Under the pieces are notes generated by a model. It did not search any database. It had not been told where the DNA came from and was given only the letters and a program-made list of their open reading frames with translations. A program made the position numbers and the translations under genes. From Apophysomyces variabilis (taxonomy: Eukaryota > Mucoromycota > Mucoromycetes > Mucorales > Mucoraceae): a stretch of DNA of 64,000 bases. The stretch covers positions 577,207 through 641,206 of the forward strand of contig MZZL01000399.1 in assembly GCA_002749535.1 (NCBI GenBank). Reading direction: 5' to 3'. Positions 22,180 to 33,930 of the stretch are shown here, in pieces (position 1 is the first letter of the stretch; the number at the start of each line of letters is the position of its first letter).

Positions 22180-22791
22180 AAAAGGAAAAGATTGCCTAGT
22201 AGCTTCTGCTGATTATGAATTCGAAGAGCACAGACACCCAATTTACCTCCGAACTACGATGTTAGCGAAGATTTGCACTGCTCAAGGTGCTTAAGTAATT
22301 ATCTCATCCGACAGCGTGAAAACTATGAGTCGTCAGTAACCGGATCCTCTTATTAGCAATGGGAAATCCAGTAATTGTAATCCAATAGACCAAAAAGTAT
22401 ATATATGGCTAAGCATGCTCTGTGGAAAATGACGTGTTCCTATGAATGTCTCCTGCATCTCCAAATTGTTCTCAATTGCTTTAATTATGTTGTTTACACC
22501 GTCTTACGCGGGAACATCAGGCACCGGTTTCCTTTTAAAAATCCCAGCTAAAAGACTTAAGCTCCTACTTATTCATTATGGCAAGAGAAGGAATAGTGTA
22601 AGGTTGAAAGCGATAATATTTGGCAACAAGCACGTAAAATGCACTTCGGGGAAATGGCAACTTCGGTTTTTAAGCGGCGCGCGATGGAGTCTGCAAGCCC
22701 TAGTATGACTGCTTTTCTTCGGTCCTCTTGCTCTGCCGAAAAAAAAGTGCAGGTCTCATTCATTCAAGAGAAGGACTCGATCGCACATACG
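22180..22791. promoter_or_regulatory. Divergent promoter of L2HGDH-like and UTP13 genes
   Basis: About 610 bp lie between the two start codons. It contains a TATATATGG element near 22398 and short ORFs without family features. Confidence 0.45.
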
Positions 22792-25670
22792 ATGGCCGAA
22801 GACAACGTCCAAAAACTATTACTGAAGACAAGGTTAGCTATTTGGCTAAACACAGCCAGACATTGAACTGGCTTTCCCGACTAAAACTAATTATGGACAG
22901 CTTCAACTCGGTTAAAACGATCGAATCCATTTACACCGGCGGCAAAGCTGTTATTACCTCGGACGAGTCACTGCTAATTACGACCAATAATGAGGACATT
23001 GATGTGACAGAACTTGCAACGGGAAAGAAACTTCACCGATTGGCTGGCGTACGTACTACCATGTTTCTGCAAAGCAAGTCGAACTTATGTCGCTATTTAG
23101 GATACAGAAATTATCACAACGATGGCTGTAAAGCCCGACGGCAAGCATCTCGTCAGTGCGAGTCGCAGTTTGCAAATGCGTATCTGGGATCTTCAAAAAG
23201 GAGAATGTGCTCGTTCTTTAAAGGCGCACGAGGCACCGATCATTGTGATGGATATTGACCCCACTTCAACACTCGTTGCGACTGGTTCAGCCGATGCAAC
23301 TGTTAAAGTCTGGGATATTGACAAGGGCTATTGCACTCATAACTTCAAGGGACATGGAGGTGTTGTCAGTGCGATTAAATTCCACAACTTTGAGGGTCGA
23401 TGGTATTTGGTGTCCGGTGCCGACGACTGTCAAATTCGAATCTGGGATTTGCAATCGAGAAGGTGCGTTATTAGCGATAAGCACATTCGGATTGCTGATA
23501 TTCCATTTCTCTTAGCTGCATTGCTGTTCTCCAGAGCCACGTTAGTGTCATTCGTGGTGTAGATTTTTCAGCGGATGGTCGTACGTTAATCTCCGGATCG
23601 CGTGATAAAGTTGTAAATGTGTGGGATTGGAAGGCAAAGAAACTCAAAGCAACATACCCTATTTATGAAGTAAGCAGTATCCATTCACGTGACCATGATG
23701 TGATCTAAGGGTGAATTTCTAGACTTTGGAAACGGTCGGATTTATATCCCGAGATAGCGATTTGAGCGCATACGACGAGAAATGGAAAGACTCTGAAATA
23801 TTTTACACAGCAGGCGACAAAGGTAGGTGACGTTATAGTAGGGATCGCGAAATTGACTATTATTATTTTTTAAATTCTTCAGGTGTTGTGCGTCTTTGGA
23901 GCTTAAAAACTGGTGAACTTGTATTAGCGCAAGAATCAGAGAAGAACAGTAAACATGCTCTTTCGGATGTTATGTAAGTTAGTCATTAGTTAAAGTTTGG
24001 TTTTTTTGACTCTTCCTTGTAGTTACAATGAGACTTCCCAAACTTTGTCAGCCATTACCAGCGATCAGAACATCTTAATTTATTCCATCCCAGAGAGACT
24101 GAAGCGTATCAAACAGATAGTTGGATATAACGACGAGGTGGTGGATGTTACTTATATCGGAGAAGACGACAGTCATTTAGCAGCAGCTACCAATAGCGAA
24201 CAGCTTAAAGTATATAATGTGGAAACTCAAGACTGTGATCTTGTTTATGGTCATAATGATATGATCATTTGTATGGATCGATCGCGTGACGGTAAAGTTC
24301 TGGTGACAGGTTCTAAGGACAAAACGGCGCGGATTTGGAAAGTGGACGTGAATGAGGAAGATCCAGCAAAAAGGTACGGAGTTCATGCCGTAACTTGGTG
24401 TAACAGATGGGATGTAGATATTTATGCGCAGGTGTCTGCATTGGTCATACAGAGGCTATTGGTGCGATAGCTTATTCAAAAAAATCCAATCATTTCATGA
24501 TCACTGGAAGTCAAGATCGTACCATCAAATACTGGAACTTGCGTGATATGGACCTCGGATCACCTAATGAATCTTTCCATGCTCGGTCACTCTACACATA
24601 CCAAGCTCATGATAAAGACATTAATTCTATCTGTGTTGCACCAAACGATAAATTTTTCGCCACCGGTTCACAAGACAAGACAGCAAAAATATGGAGCATT
24701 GATACTGGATCTTTAGTCGGCACCTGCAAAGGCCATAAGAGAGGAATCTGGTGTGTACGGTTCTCCCCGGTTGATCAAGTATTGGCGACCAGTTCAAGTG
24801 ATAAAACCATCCGGCTTTGGAGCTTAAAAGATTTTACATGCTTAAAGGTAAACAGTTAAATGTCGATACTAGTTCTAAAACTTGCATGAACAGACGTTTG
24901 AAGGGCATACGAACTCCGTTCTGCGAGTTGATTTCTTGACTGCCGGGTTACAGCTTATGTCCAGTGGGTCAGACGGATTAGTAAAGCTGTGGACTATTAA
25001 AACCAACGAATGCGTGAATACGTTTGATAATCATACTGAAAAAGTATGGGCTTTGGCTATACGAAAAGATGAAAAATTTGTCGTATCTGGAGGTGGCGAT
25101 TCAGTGATAAACTTTTGGGAAGATGTAACACTAGAGGAGCAAGAAACCGAGCTCAAAGCAAAAGAAGAATTTATTTTGAAGTGAGTTAAAATAATGGCTG
25201 ATATATATTGTATCTAAACAATCTTTTCCTTTTTAAGGGAGCAAGAGTTACAAAACTATATGCGCAAGAAGGACTATCTGAATGCTATTTTACTAGCTAT
25301 GTCTCTAGAACAGCCCTTCCGTTTACTCCAACTATTCCGAGATGTGCTTGAGGCAAGGGCTGAAGGAGATGACAGTATTACGGGTTCTGTAGAAGTGGAC
25401 AAAATCATTGCTGAGATGAATTCAGAGCATCTTGAGAAGTTACTGGGATACATCCGTGATTGGAATACCAACGCAAAACATTCGAATGTGGCACAGACAG
25501 TTTTACATGCCATTTTATCCTCGCATAGTCCTGATCATTTAGTGGAGTTATCCAACGCCAAGGAAATCTTGGACGGCTTATTACCATATACAGATCGCCA
25601 TTACCAGCGCATCGACGATCTCATCACACAGTCATTCATCGTAGATTACACTCTGCATGCACAAGAATAA
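22792..25670 (+). CDS. UTP13: U3 snoRNP/SSU processome WD40 protein UTP13 (TBL3)
   Basis: Ten exons: 22792-22832, 22901-23048, 23101-23462, 23516-23669, 23723-23822, 23883-23973, 24023-24373, 24418-24847, 24894-25180, 25238-25670. They give 798 residues, close to yeast Utp13 and human TBL3. The start exon yields LLLKTSFNSVKTIESIYTGG, which aligns with the FKTNYAVERKIEPFYKGG start of TBL3, so this ATG was preferred to one at 22893. Two WD40 propellers follow, with repeats such as SADATVKVWDID, SRDKVVNVWDW, SKDKTARIWKV, SQDRTIKYWNL and SSDKTIRLWSL. The last about 150 residues (YMRKKDYLNAILLAMSLEQP...) are the Utp13-specific helical domain. It acts in the nucleolus in early 18S rRNA processing as part of UTP-B. 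Intron 7 is only 44 nt. Confidence 0.95.
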
Positions 25671-26660
25671 TGAAACAATACAAAGGCCAAGTTGTCCTTA
25701 AAATATACAACATGATTTCCTTTTATCACCAGATAAACAGAGAAAGGGAATGCTTATCCAATCTTTGTTAGCTTTGAACAAAAGACTTGTATTACTGTAA
25801 ATGCATAGGGAATCTGAGGGAAGGAACTAATACATCTGAATGCAAGAAGAAACCTTCCTCGGTTTTTTCTAGATTTCTTTCGGAAACTTTCAACATAGAA
25901 CAGCTATAGTGATAACACAGGATTCAGTACTCTATAACTCTAATATCTACGATAACTAATGGTACTCGTCTTTCCTTGATATACAAGTTGCTAATTGATC
26001 TACAGCTAAGGGCGATACTCTATTTTAACTTGAAGATGGGGACGATTCTGCATTTTTTAGACCCAATTAGAATTATTTCTGGACGAGCATTTTTTTAAAC
26101 AAAGGAATATGTCTACTTGAACAATTTAGTGAGACAAAGTATTATTTCAAACCAATGTTTCTTTGCAAGGATCTATCCAAACAAGTGTCTGCATACCTTA
26201 TCTAACCTTGACAGTCAAAGCGCTTCATTTCCTTAACTGAAGTAATCGTTGTTTCTGTCAATCCATCATCTGCTCTCAGAGGATGGCGTTTAATACCACC
26301 TTTAACTAGAATTCTTCAATAAGGTTTATAAAAGGGGAGTAAGGAAGGTGGTACAGATATATAAAGCCTCTTTTTCTTCAACCAGATTCCTTACGACAGA
26401 AAGGTTTATGGATAGGTGCTTTTTCCATTACCCTTTGGTCGGCGCTTTTCAGGTTTCCGTGTCCGTACCTGTGTCCTATTATTTTTAATCCAGGTCTCCG
26501 TGTCCATAACCCATCCAGTGAAAACAGATGCTGATAGGATCATATTTACGTCCCGAGTACCCGTTTGTGGAAGGCGTGACGCAAGTCTCGGTCATTTTAC
26601 GCAAATGTCCCCCATTACGGGCGTGCGGAATTAGTGAGGGCATATACGTAAAACGTAGAG
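25671..26660. other. Intergenic, no gene seen
   Basis: AT-rich sequence downstream of UTP13. Near 26447 and 26490 an imperfect duplicate of AGGTTTCCGTGTCCGTACC / AGGTCTCCGTGTCCATAACC occurs. A TATATAAAG element sits near 26358. I see no convincing ORF. Confidence 0.4.
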
Positions 26661-27428
26661 GAAGCAACGTACATCACATGATACGCAGTTAGCAAGAGGA
26701 GAAAAAAGAGAAGCAGACAAGGAATATGATTCATTTGGACTTCCGGCAAAGCGGGATCTTGAGAACAAATATATTGAGGAATCTAGGCGTAAAAGGTTAG
26801 GAAAGCTTCACTTCCTGTATTTCGTATTAACCATAGGCTCAATAGAACTAAGGCCAACACGCCGGTCAAAACCATCCATTTCAAGGTGAACTCGTCCATA
26901 CCAATGGGGTGCTACAATGGTACAATTGATGTCAAGTCAGACGGTTGGTGTGGCTTCCGAACAATTGCGGTACTCTCAAAGGGGAACGAGAATGAATTTC
27001 CCGCAGTGAAGGAAGGCATGATCAGGACGTTGGACAAGTATGCCAACATTTACAGGAAGATATTTCATTATGATGTGGACAAGTTGCAAACTATCATTTC
27101 CTACGGAATCACTTTCCAGAAGCCATATCCACCATGTCTAATGGAATACTGGTTTATATCACCTTATTGTGTGCAAATTGCTGCAGACACATACGAAACA
27201 CCAATCGCGCTTTACTCAGATGATAAAAGTAGAAATGCAGAAGGCGACTTGATATATCAGCCGTTGCTTTACATACCGTATATGCGCCTCAAAAAAGCAG
27301 CAAAACCCATTCCGTACATCATACATCATGTCAGTAACTGTCATTGGGCAACCATCGAACTTAAAAGGGGTATAAAGATGACATGGCCGATGGTTGACCA
27401 TTTTGTGAAGAGGCCATTAAGAAGCTGA
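26661..27428 (+). pseudogene. OTU-like cysteine protease fragment of a mobile element
   Basis: Open segments 26661-26795 and 26837-27428, joined by a 41-nt GT-AG intron, give a protein that lacks a start codon upstream. It contains an OTU-type core: a KSDGWCGFRTIAVLSKG catalytic loop (Asp-x-x-Cys) and, about 130 residues later, VSNCHWATIEL with the catalytic His. The preceding FGLPAKRDLENKYIEESRRK is linker-like. Standalone or transposase-fused OTU domains of this shape are common in mobile elements of Mucoromycota, for example MULE-like ones. I infer the 3' end of such an element whose transposase part is missing. Catalytic residues look intact, so it may be an expressed OTU gene starting at ATG 26903 instead. 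Confidence 0.55.
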
Positions 27429-27871
27429 ATCCGAAAAATCCCATAAGAACATTTTGGAGATATCTCTATTCAGCAAAAAGAAAAAACAGATCAAGCTGTA
27501 GTAAATAGTGATAAATATATAGAAATCATTGAAGATTAAAAACCTCTATACTAAAAACTTGCAAACAATATATAATATTTTCTAGTACGCATTTTTAGTT
27601 ATCTTCTATTATGGCTGCAGTGATTATCATGTAATCAGATCTTCTGTTTGATTTTTATTTCCAAAGACTTTTACAAAACTGCAAGTTATATATTGTTTAT
27701 TTGCCTTAATTTTGTCGCCACTTTTAGACATTCTAGAAATGATTGACCTGATCTTACCGAATTGATTTATATGTGTAGCTGTAGCCATAATGGAAAGTAG
27801 CAGTTAGGTTTCTTAGCATTTTTATTAGGGCTTCCTACTTCTCCCGGGCACTCCGTTATAGACATTACCTT

Positions 27872-28148
27872 CTCGGGCACTCCCTCTCCATATCTTTAAT
27901 AACTTTTTAAATAAATATCTTATGCACAGCCTCTCTTTATTTTATATAACCTTGTTAGTTAGACTATTACGTAGATTAGCATGTAAATGTTCTATACTTT
28001 GTATAGCCTGTTGGATGTCTCTGGCACTTTATTAGTTGTTGGGATGCTACCTGTGCTTTATTTCTCCGCTTCTTTCTTGATTTTTTTACTGGCTTGTATA
28101 TCAATCGGCGTCTACTTTATCATATAATTTGGGGGAGGAGTGCCCGAG
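27872..28148. repeat. Segment bounded by 12-bp inverted repeats
   Basis: CTCGGGCACTCC at 27872-27883 recurs inverted at 28137-28148, and a related CCCGGGCACTCC lies at about 27843. The 277-bp segment between is AT-rich. This may be element termini or a small palindromic element; I see no clear target-site duplication. Confidence 0.4.
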
Positions 28149-28162
28149 GCAATTCCCATGCT

Positions 28163-28632
28163 AAGTTGTACAATCATCCAAAGAGTATATTCGTCCTACA
28201 CGATATCTGGATTAGTTAAAGATACGTGTTTGCCGACTGTCAATCTGTTGAAGTACTGGTGCAATCGAAACGTATAGCAAGATGTTGATGAGACCGTTAT
28301 TCATCGTAGATAGATCAGCTTACGTGTCCACCGTCTTAGAAGAACTATTTCACTACTGGGTTTGGCGGCACACCTAGATATATAATGAGACTTGATCTAG
28401 ATGTTAAAAAAGTTGGAATCATTTGTACTCTAGTTTCTTTCTCTATCGAGACTTACATTGCTCCTACTACTCTTGCTCACCTACATATGCGACAGTACGA
28501 CATGACATTTCTTGCTGCACGTTTTGTATCGGAGAGGCAGAATATATGCTGTGTAGTACTCAGAGCTTTATTTGGCCTCTGTACAACTCGACACGGCATT
28601 TTCCCTATCATGGTTTAGCGGATGTCGTGTTA
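28163..28632 (+). mobile_element. TIR element copy A (non-autonomous, left end truncated)
   Basis: About 470 bp closely match, in opposite orientation, the copy at 60281-60798. Both contain a conserved ORF beginning MRLDLDVKKVGIICTLVSFS. The right end carries the terminal repeat (ATGGTTTAGCGGATGTCGTG, read outward), whereas the left terminal repeat is missing and replaced by unrelated sequence. No transposase is encoded. Confidence 0.75.
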
Positions 28633-29337
28633 TAGTTAGTTGCCATTAATGCCCACCCTTTCAAGTACAAAAGATATGTAGGTAAGGGAACAACACCATC
28701 AACACCATGGATTGAAGATAAAATTAGAGAGAATGAGAATATAATGACTTTAGTTACACAATATAGGATAACCTTTTATTGCTCCATATTCCAGCAATAT
28801 TTAATAAACTTTTATAGTCAATAAGGCACAAGTAGCAAATCTTCTTGATGCTGTGTTTTTACCTTTCAACCCATTGTACGAAGAGGTATATGACTGCAAG
28901 CAAATAGAAGTTAAGGAAATATTGTCCTCAATCTGGAAATACACAAAGGTTTTGACAAGCACAATATCAACAGCTTCGAAAAGTGGTCGGAGTCAGCAAA
29001 AATAAGCCTGAGCGACTCTCCAATTCAAAGAACAAACAGCAATAAAGGAGAAAAAGTACAAGTAAGGGCGGGCTTGAAGTGTCTGGGGACACTCCGGTCC
29101 AATGAGAAATTAATATAATCCTCTGGAGAGCCAGTAATCATTCAATATAATCGTTTTGGCCTCCCGCTTACCCAATAATTTTCGCATATAATCCCTGCGG
29201 CTCTGTAATCTGGGTGTGAACTAGACAAATAAAAAGAAAGAGGGCCCTGGTATATCTTGATATCTTAGTTAGACAAGTACCACGCTTCACAGTTGCTTCT
29301 CCGTAAACCTATATTGCAAAAAGGAAAGCTTTTTAAA

Positions 29338-32300
29338 ATGAAAAGAGGAAGACCATCAGGACAAAGAAACAAGCCAAATCATCGTGCCGGACGTCCTGCA
29401 AAAAGGTGCCAGCAGGCATCGGGTAGCCAAAGGATACTAAACTTCTATTCACCTGTAATCTATGAGACAGCGGAGTCATCTAATGCTTCGATCCATTCTG
29501 GGAATAGCAATGCCACTGAATTTCAATCCGATCACTTTGATACAGAGGTTCTACCCCTTAATAACTTACACGGTTGGAAAATTAACTCATCAAATAGAGT
29601 ATGGAGGTATCGGGATCAGATATGGAGAATATGGATAAAGTCCATGATATAGCATCTGAAACCCAGCGTGGTTCTTCAATGGGCAATAACCTTGACATGC
29701 AGCACAGTAGCCCTAATATCGAAGAATTTGGTGATGAAGATAGCTTCTCTAGAAACAACATATTCAAAGAGCCATCAACTTATGATGATGAGAATATTGT
29801 TGATGATGACCAGAGCTATACAGAAGCTCCTAGTGGAATACTACAGCAATATTTCATTTCATTGCAAGCCCGAATAAGCCAGAGAACATGTCCAGAGGAA
29901 TATAACCGTGGTACTTTCTGGGTTAATCCGCCAGAACCGTTTTTCGCTATGAAAAGTAACATTATCGATCCTGCTGTACTCTATTATCCTCGAGTCTTTC
30001 TCTGGTTGCCTCATCACCTAGTCGAGGAGTTAAACTGCCCGACATGCAATAGTAAATTATATGTTAAGTCTTATAATAGTGATCCTTATGCACGTCGTGT
30101 GGTGGATATAGACAGGTATGTATAAATGTGTTATTGTGTAGGAAAGGTCTTTTGACACTAATTTGCCTATGTTGACAACCAGCTGTTTCTATATTATGGG
30201 CGTACGCTATCAGTGCAGCAGTTCCACTTGCCGTATAACGTTAGCTTCCTATAACGAACGTATTATGAAGCAACTTTCCGGTCATTTAGCTGCCGAGTTC
30301 CCAGCGTATCTTACGCATCGATGCGCAGTATCAAAAAGAGTCGGGGATTTGCTACGGACTTGCATTCAGAAAGGCATGGGAATTGAACGATTTCGCCATG
30401 CTCTACAAGAGCTACATACGCTCCGCCATGACAGAGTTGAACTGCAATATCTGAATGCTTTAAAGCTACGTAGAAGCCAACCTACAATTGGTGATTTCTT
30501 GTGCCATGCTCGACCTGCCAATTTTTCCAGTTTCAGTGATATGCAAGGATACGCCGGCTATGTTCCATCATCAGCGTATTTGCGTCAAGTGTACACTAGA
30601 ATCATGGATGAAATACGGCCATTGATTGATAAACAAATGATGCAAATTGGTGGAAAAATTCTGAAAGGCGACCATTCCTTCAAGATCATTAAGCATATGG
30701 CAAAGATTGAAAGTGCGCCTATCTTTACTGCACTTTACACTGTATGCAACGAATATGAAGAGATCCGGATGCAGATGCTCGTCCCCACCAAATCACCGTC
30801 GCACCTCAAAGCATCTTTCCGGCAGATGATTCAATCATACAGTGCATATGGGCATGAAGCCCCAGAAATTTTTTTTACGGATAATGTACAAGGCGATAGA
30901 CAGTTTTTGGAAGATGTCTTACCGTCTCTTCGCCGTCCTATGGAAGAGACTGACGGTAACAGAATGGAGGAATCAATCGAGCCATCTGTCAGGGGAAACC
31001 CTAGGATATTAAAAGACGTATTCCATCTGATGGATATGATTAAGATATCAAGACGACATGGCTTGGCAAAAGAATTCTTTCGTCGCCTGCGCGATGCTAT
31101 CTTTGTAGTCAACCAAGAGGATCGTCAGTTGGTGGAAGCATATCTTAATTCCAAGAACCTTAGCTGGGACTACATGTTGTCCACTAAACCCTCGTGGGTA
31201 TTTCGCAGGGTCAGGCGTGTTGTACCTCCAGCTGACGAATTATACCCAGTGGTGGAGAATTTGTTCCGAGAGTATGGTCCTCTTCTGTGTGCAAAAACGG
31301 GACTTCCATTATTTGACAATGAAGCAGAAAAACAAGCTGAAAACGTATTGAAAGCTATACATCTTGGACATGTATCCGATCCGCCAAACTTCTCCTTTTA
31401 TTTTATCATTGGCCGGGATAACAACAATCTTCCACTGTATAGATGCAGCCGTGGAACTAATTCCTTAGAAGGAGGCGTGCATCAAAATATTATCCGCAAG
31501 TTTATTTCCTTTGGTGCAGGGCCGCATTTGACAGACTCAGTTCTTGCTGATTATCGTCTACGTCACAATATAGATGTAAGTTGAAAATCATATATTTAGA
31601 AATACATACAGGCATATTGACATGTGGATATCAATCCTTTTTAAGGTTGGTACTGTCAACAGATACGGCCGTGTACATAAAGGCCACTACGAGCCATGGT
31701 TGATTAAGACAATTCAAGATCTAAGGGCAGACCTTGGACTGGATGTTTACAACATTCAGCAAGCAGGAATATATCAGGATGGATTTAGATTGAATGCGCC
31801 CCATGAAACATTTGGCATAACTTTCTTCCCGAGTGATATAGCAGAAGAACTAAATATTACTCTTGCCAATAATCAGAGTGACAATCCGGTACAGCAATTA
31901 GATGAGGGATTTTCAGTGCAAACCAGTGCATATCTCATTATCTCTGGAAAATCGACAGCCAACCGAAAGGGACAGCTATACTCATACCTTGCTAAGAAGC
32001 AAAATTCCATCTATGCAATAGTTCCTGTACATACTGTACAAGAATTCAGTCTTTTCCGAAACCTAATGGCCAACTTCCAAAACTCACAAGATCATATGGA
32101 TTGGAAAGAACTTGCTCGAACATGGAACAGAGATAGTGCTGATGGTGTACATATATTCTACAAGACTCCTGACCACTTGAGGATGCAATTCAATATATGG
32201 AATGAAAGAAGAACAGCAACCAGCAGTATTCAATTAAGCAGAGACATATGTGAAGTTATGCGTCAACAGCTACAATCACCTGGGCGCGCTCATACTATTT

Positions 32301-32605
32301 TGCCAGCACATACTCCTTCACCTCTCGTTCCAGTTTCTGCAGCACACAGTTTATTCACACACCCACTCTCCTTACCTGCAGTCCAACTTGCAGCGAGTCC
32401 AGTTATACATAATCCTAATCTACCAGTTCCTAGAAGACTTGCTCCAAAAACAGCAAACCTGTCAAGCTCAGCCATTAGTTATGTAATTACTCGTCCTACA
32501 CACGTTCCTAAAAAGTCAACACGTACATGCAGCATATGCAAAGATCCTTCTTGCAAAGGGTTTTCCTTAAGAAGTCGCTGCAAACAATATAGAAATCTAC
32601 CATAA
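29338..32605 (+). CDS. Transposase-like protein with DUF6729-type region
   Basis: Four exons, 29338-29547, 29598-30115, 30183-31575 and 31646-32605, give 1026 residues without disruption. The N-terminus is basic with AT-hook-like KRGRPSG and RAGRPAKR. Residues about 200-330 resemble fungal DUF6729 proteins: FWVNPPEPFFAM, YYPRVFLWLPHHLV, a CPTC...C...C zinc-ribbon pattern, FPAYLTHR. Then GYVPSSAYLRQVY, ILKGDHSFKI (Asp406) and IFFTDN (Asp476) give spacing like an RNase H/DDE fold. The C-terminus has a Cys-rich RTCSICKDPSCKG segment. I think it is the protein of a cut-and-paste DNA element or a domesticated derivative; the family name is from memory and the DDE assignment is inference. Intron 1 (donor GTTCTA, 50 nt) is the weak junction; without it a frameshift would be needed. 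Confidence 0.65.
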
Positions 32606-33930
32606 TATATTACACTTTTTTCTATTTTTATCTTTCTTTTAACAGAATATTGCCAAATTGCAGCTTTTATAAGTACTCTGATATTCAGTCGAATCAACAA
32701 TGTATCTACTTTGCTTATAAGTTCATGCTCGTGCCATACGGCGCTCGCAGTCACTGAATCTTTTCTAAAAGTGTCAAAATTAAATCAGTGACTCCCCAGG
32801 CATGTTACCAGAGCCCAAGTAAGAAACATGTCTTGAAGGATGAATATTTAGGTGAGTTTGACTTCAATTCATAAAAAGCATGTATTGATTGATTATTTAT
32901 GTTTTACCTCAGCGAATACCTTAAAAAATGTGGCCTCCTATTTACAAGAATACCGACAGTATATAAAAAGTATAAAGAAAGAGGGTCACGGTGTAATTGG
33001 GTATACGAGAAAGTCAAAAGGCAATGACACAGAAGAAACTGGAACAAAACTGCTGTGGCTGTTGTGCAATCCTTTGAGAAGCCGATCGCCCCTTCATTGT
33101 GTCTTCGTTTCATACTCCTGTAACGCAACACTCCGGGATAGGAAAGCTGCACAAAGTCATAGGAAAGTCGTATGTCATATAAAGATGCGACATTTTCGAG
33201 ATTTTTGCGGCTTTTGATTACTCGGACTATTCAACGCCGTTCATCTTATATGCGATTTATACGATTTATGCTATCTATGAGACTTTCTTGAGAAATAACA
33301 CCAGAAAGAAGTACTGGAAATAAGTCTAGAAGTGAAAGAATTTAAAAAAGAAATTAGATATTCATATTTTTTGTTGTAATTTTTCAAGTACATTTAATTG
33401 CGTTGTTGTTATCAGATCCACTTTGACAGACCATCCAACGTCTTCCCTATCTCTCTCCTCCTTCTTTCTAGCTTCACTGCAGTTTCTTTTCTTGTAATAT
33501 TATTAGCGAGAGATATCCTGCCAACTTGCGTCATAAATGGCATTCTGGCTACTGAAATATTGAGACTCCATTCTATCTTTCCTCCACACTATCCTATACC
33601 TCTCGCCGAGCTTTTCTACTAGTGGGCCCTGGCCTGTGCCTTCTTTATACTCTCTCCAAGCATCGGTCATTGTCCGAAGATTTTCTGCTCAATGTATACT
33701 GAGTGGCAATGTTGATGTGCTGTAAACGGTGATGGAACTGCTCAATCCTTCATTGATGTAAGCGAAATATACTTTCCGCATGACTCATTCACCAATAACG
33801 CATATTTATATCCTTTTTAGCGCAATTTAATCCTCGGGTGAACGCAAAAATTTAATTAGAGTAGGGTAATGATTTGTTCAGTAAACAGTATTATAGGAAA
33901 AAGCAAAGTAAACTACAGTGGGAACCGCAT
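32606..33930. other. Intergenic, no gene seen
   Basis: This stretch lies between the transposase-like gene and the 3' end of the aldehyde dehydrogenase gene. Several short ORFs on both strands lack domains. I found no terminal repeats of the neighbouring element. Confidence 0.4.

Larger units (their letters stand above)
27429..29337. other. Repeat-rich flank of mobile genes
   Basis: Noncoding AT-rich sequence between the OTU fragment and the transposase-like gene. It holds an inverted 12-bp repeat (27872-27883 and 28137-28148) and a truncated copy of a TIR element (28163-28632). Otherwise no gene is seen. Confidence 0.5.

Noticed and set aside
22893..23048. ATG at 22893 as the UTP13 start
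   Set aside because: This ATG falls in the proposed first intron. The exon 22792-22832 joined to 22901 gives an N-terminus that aligns with TBL3 and has better splice sites.
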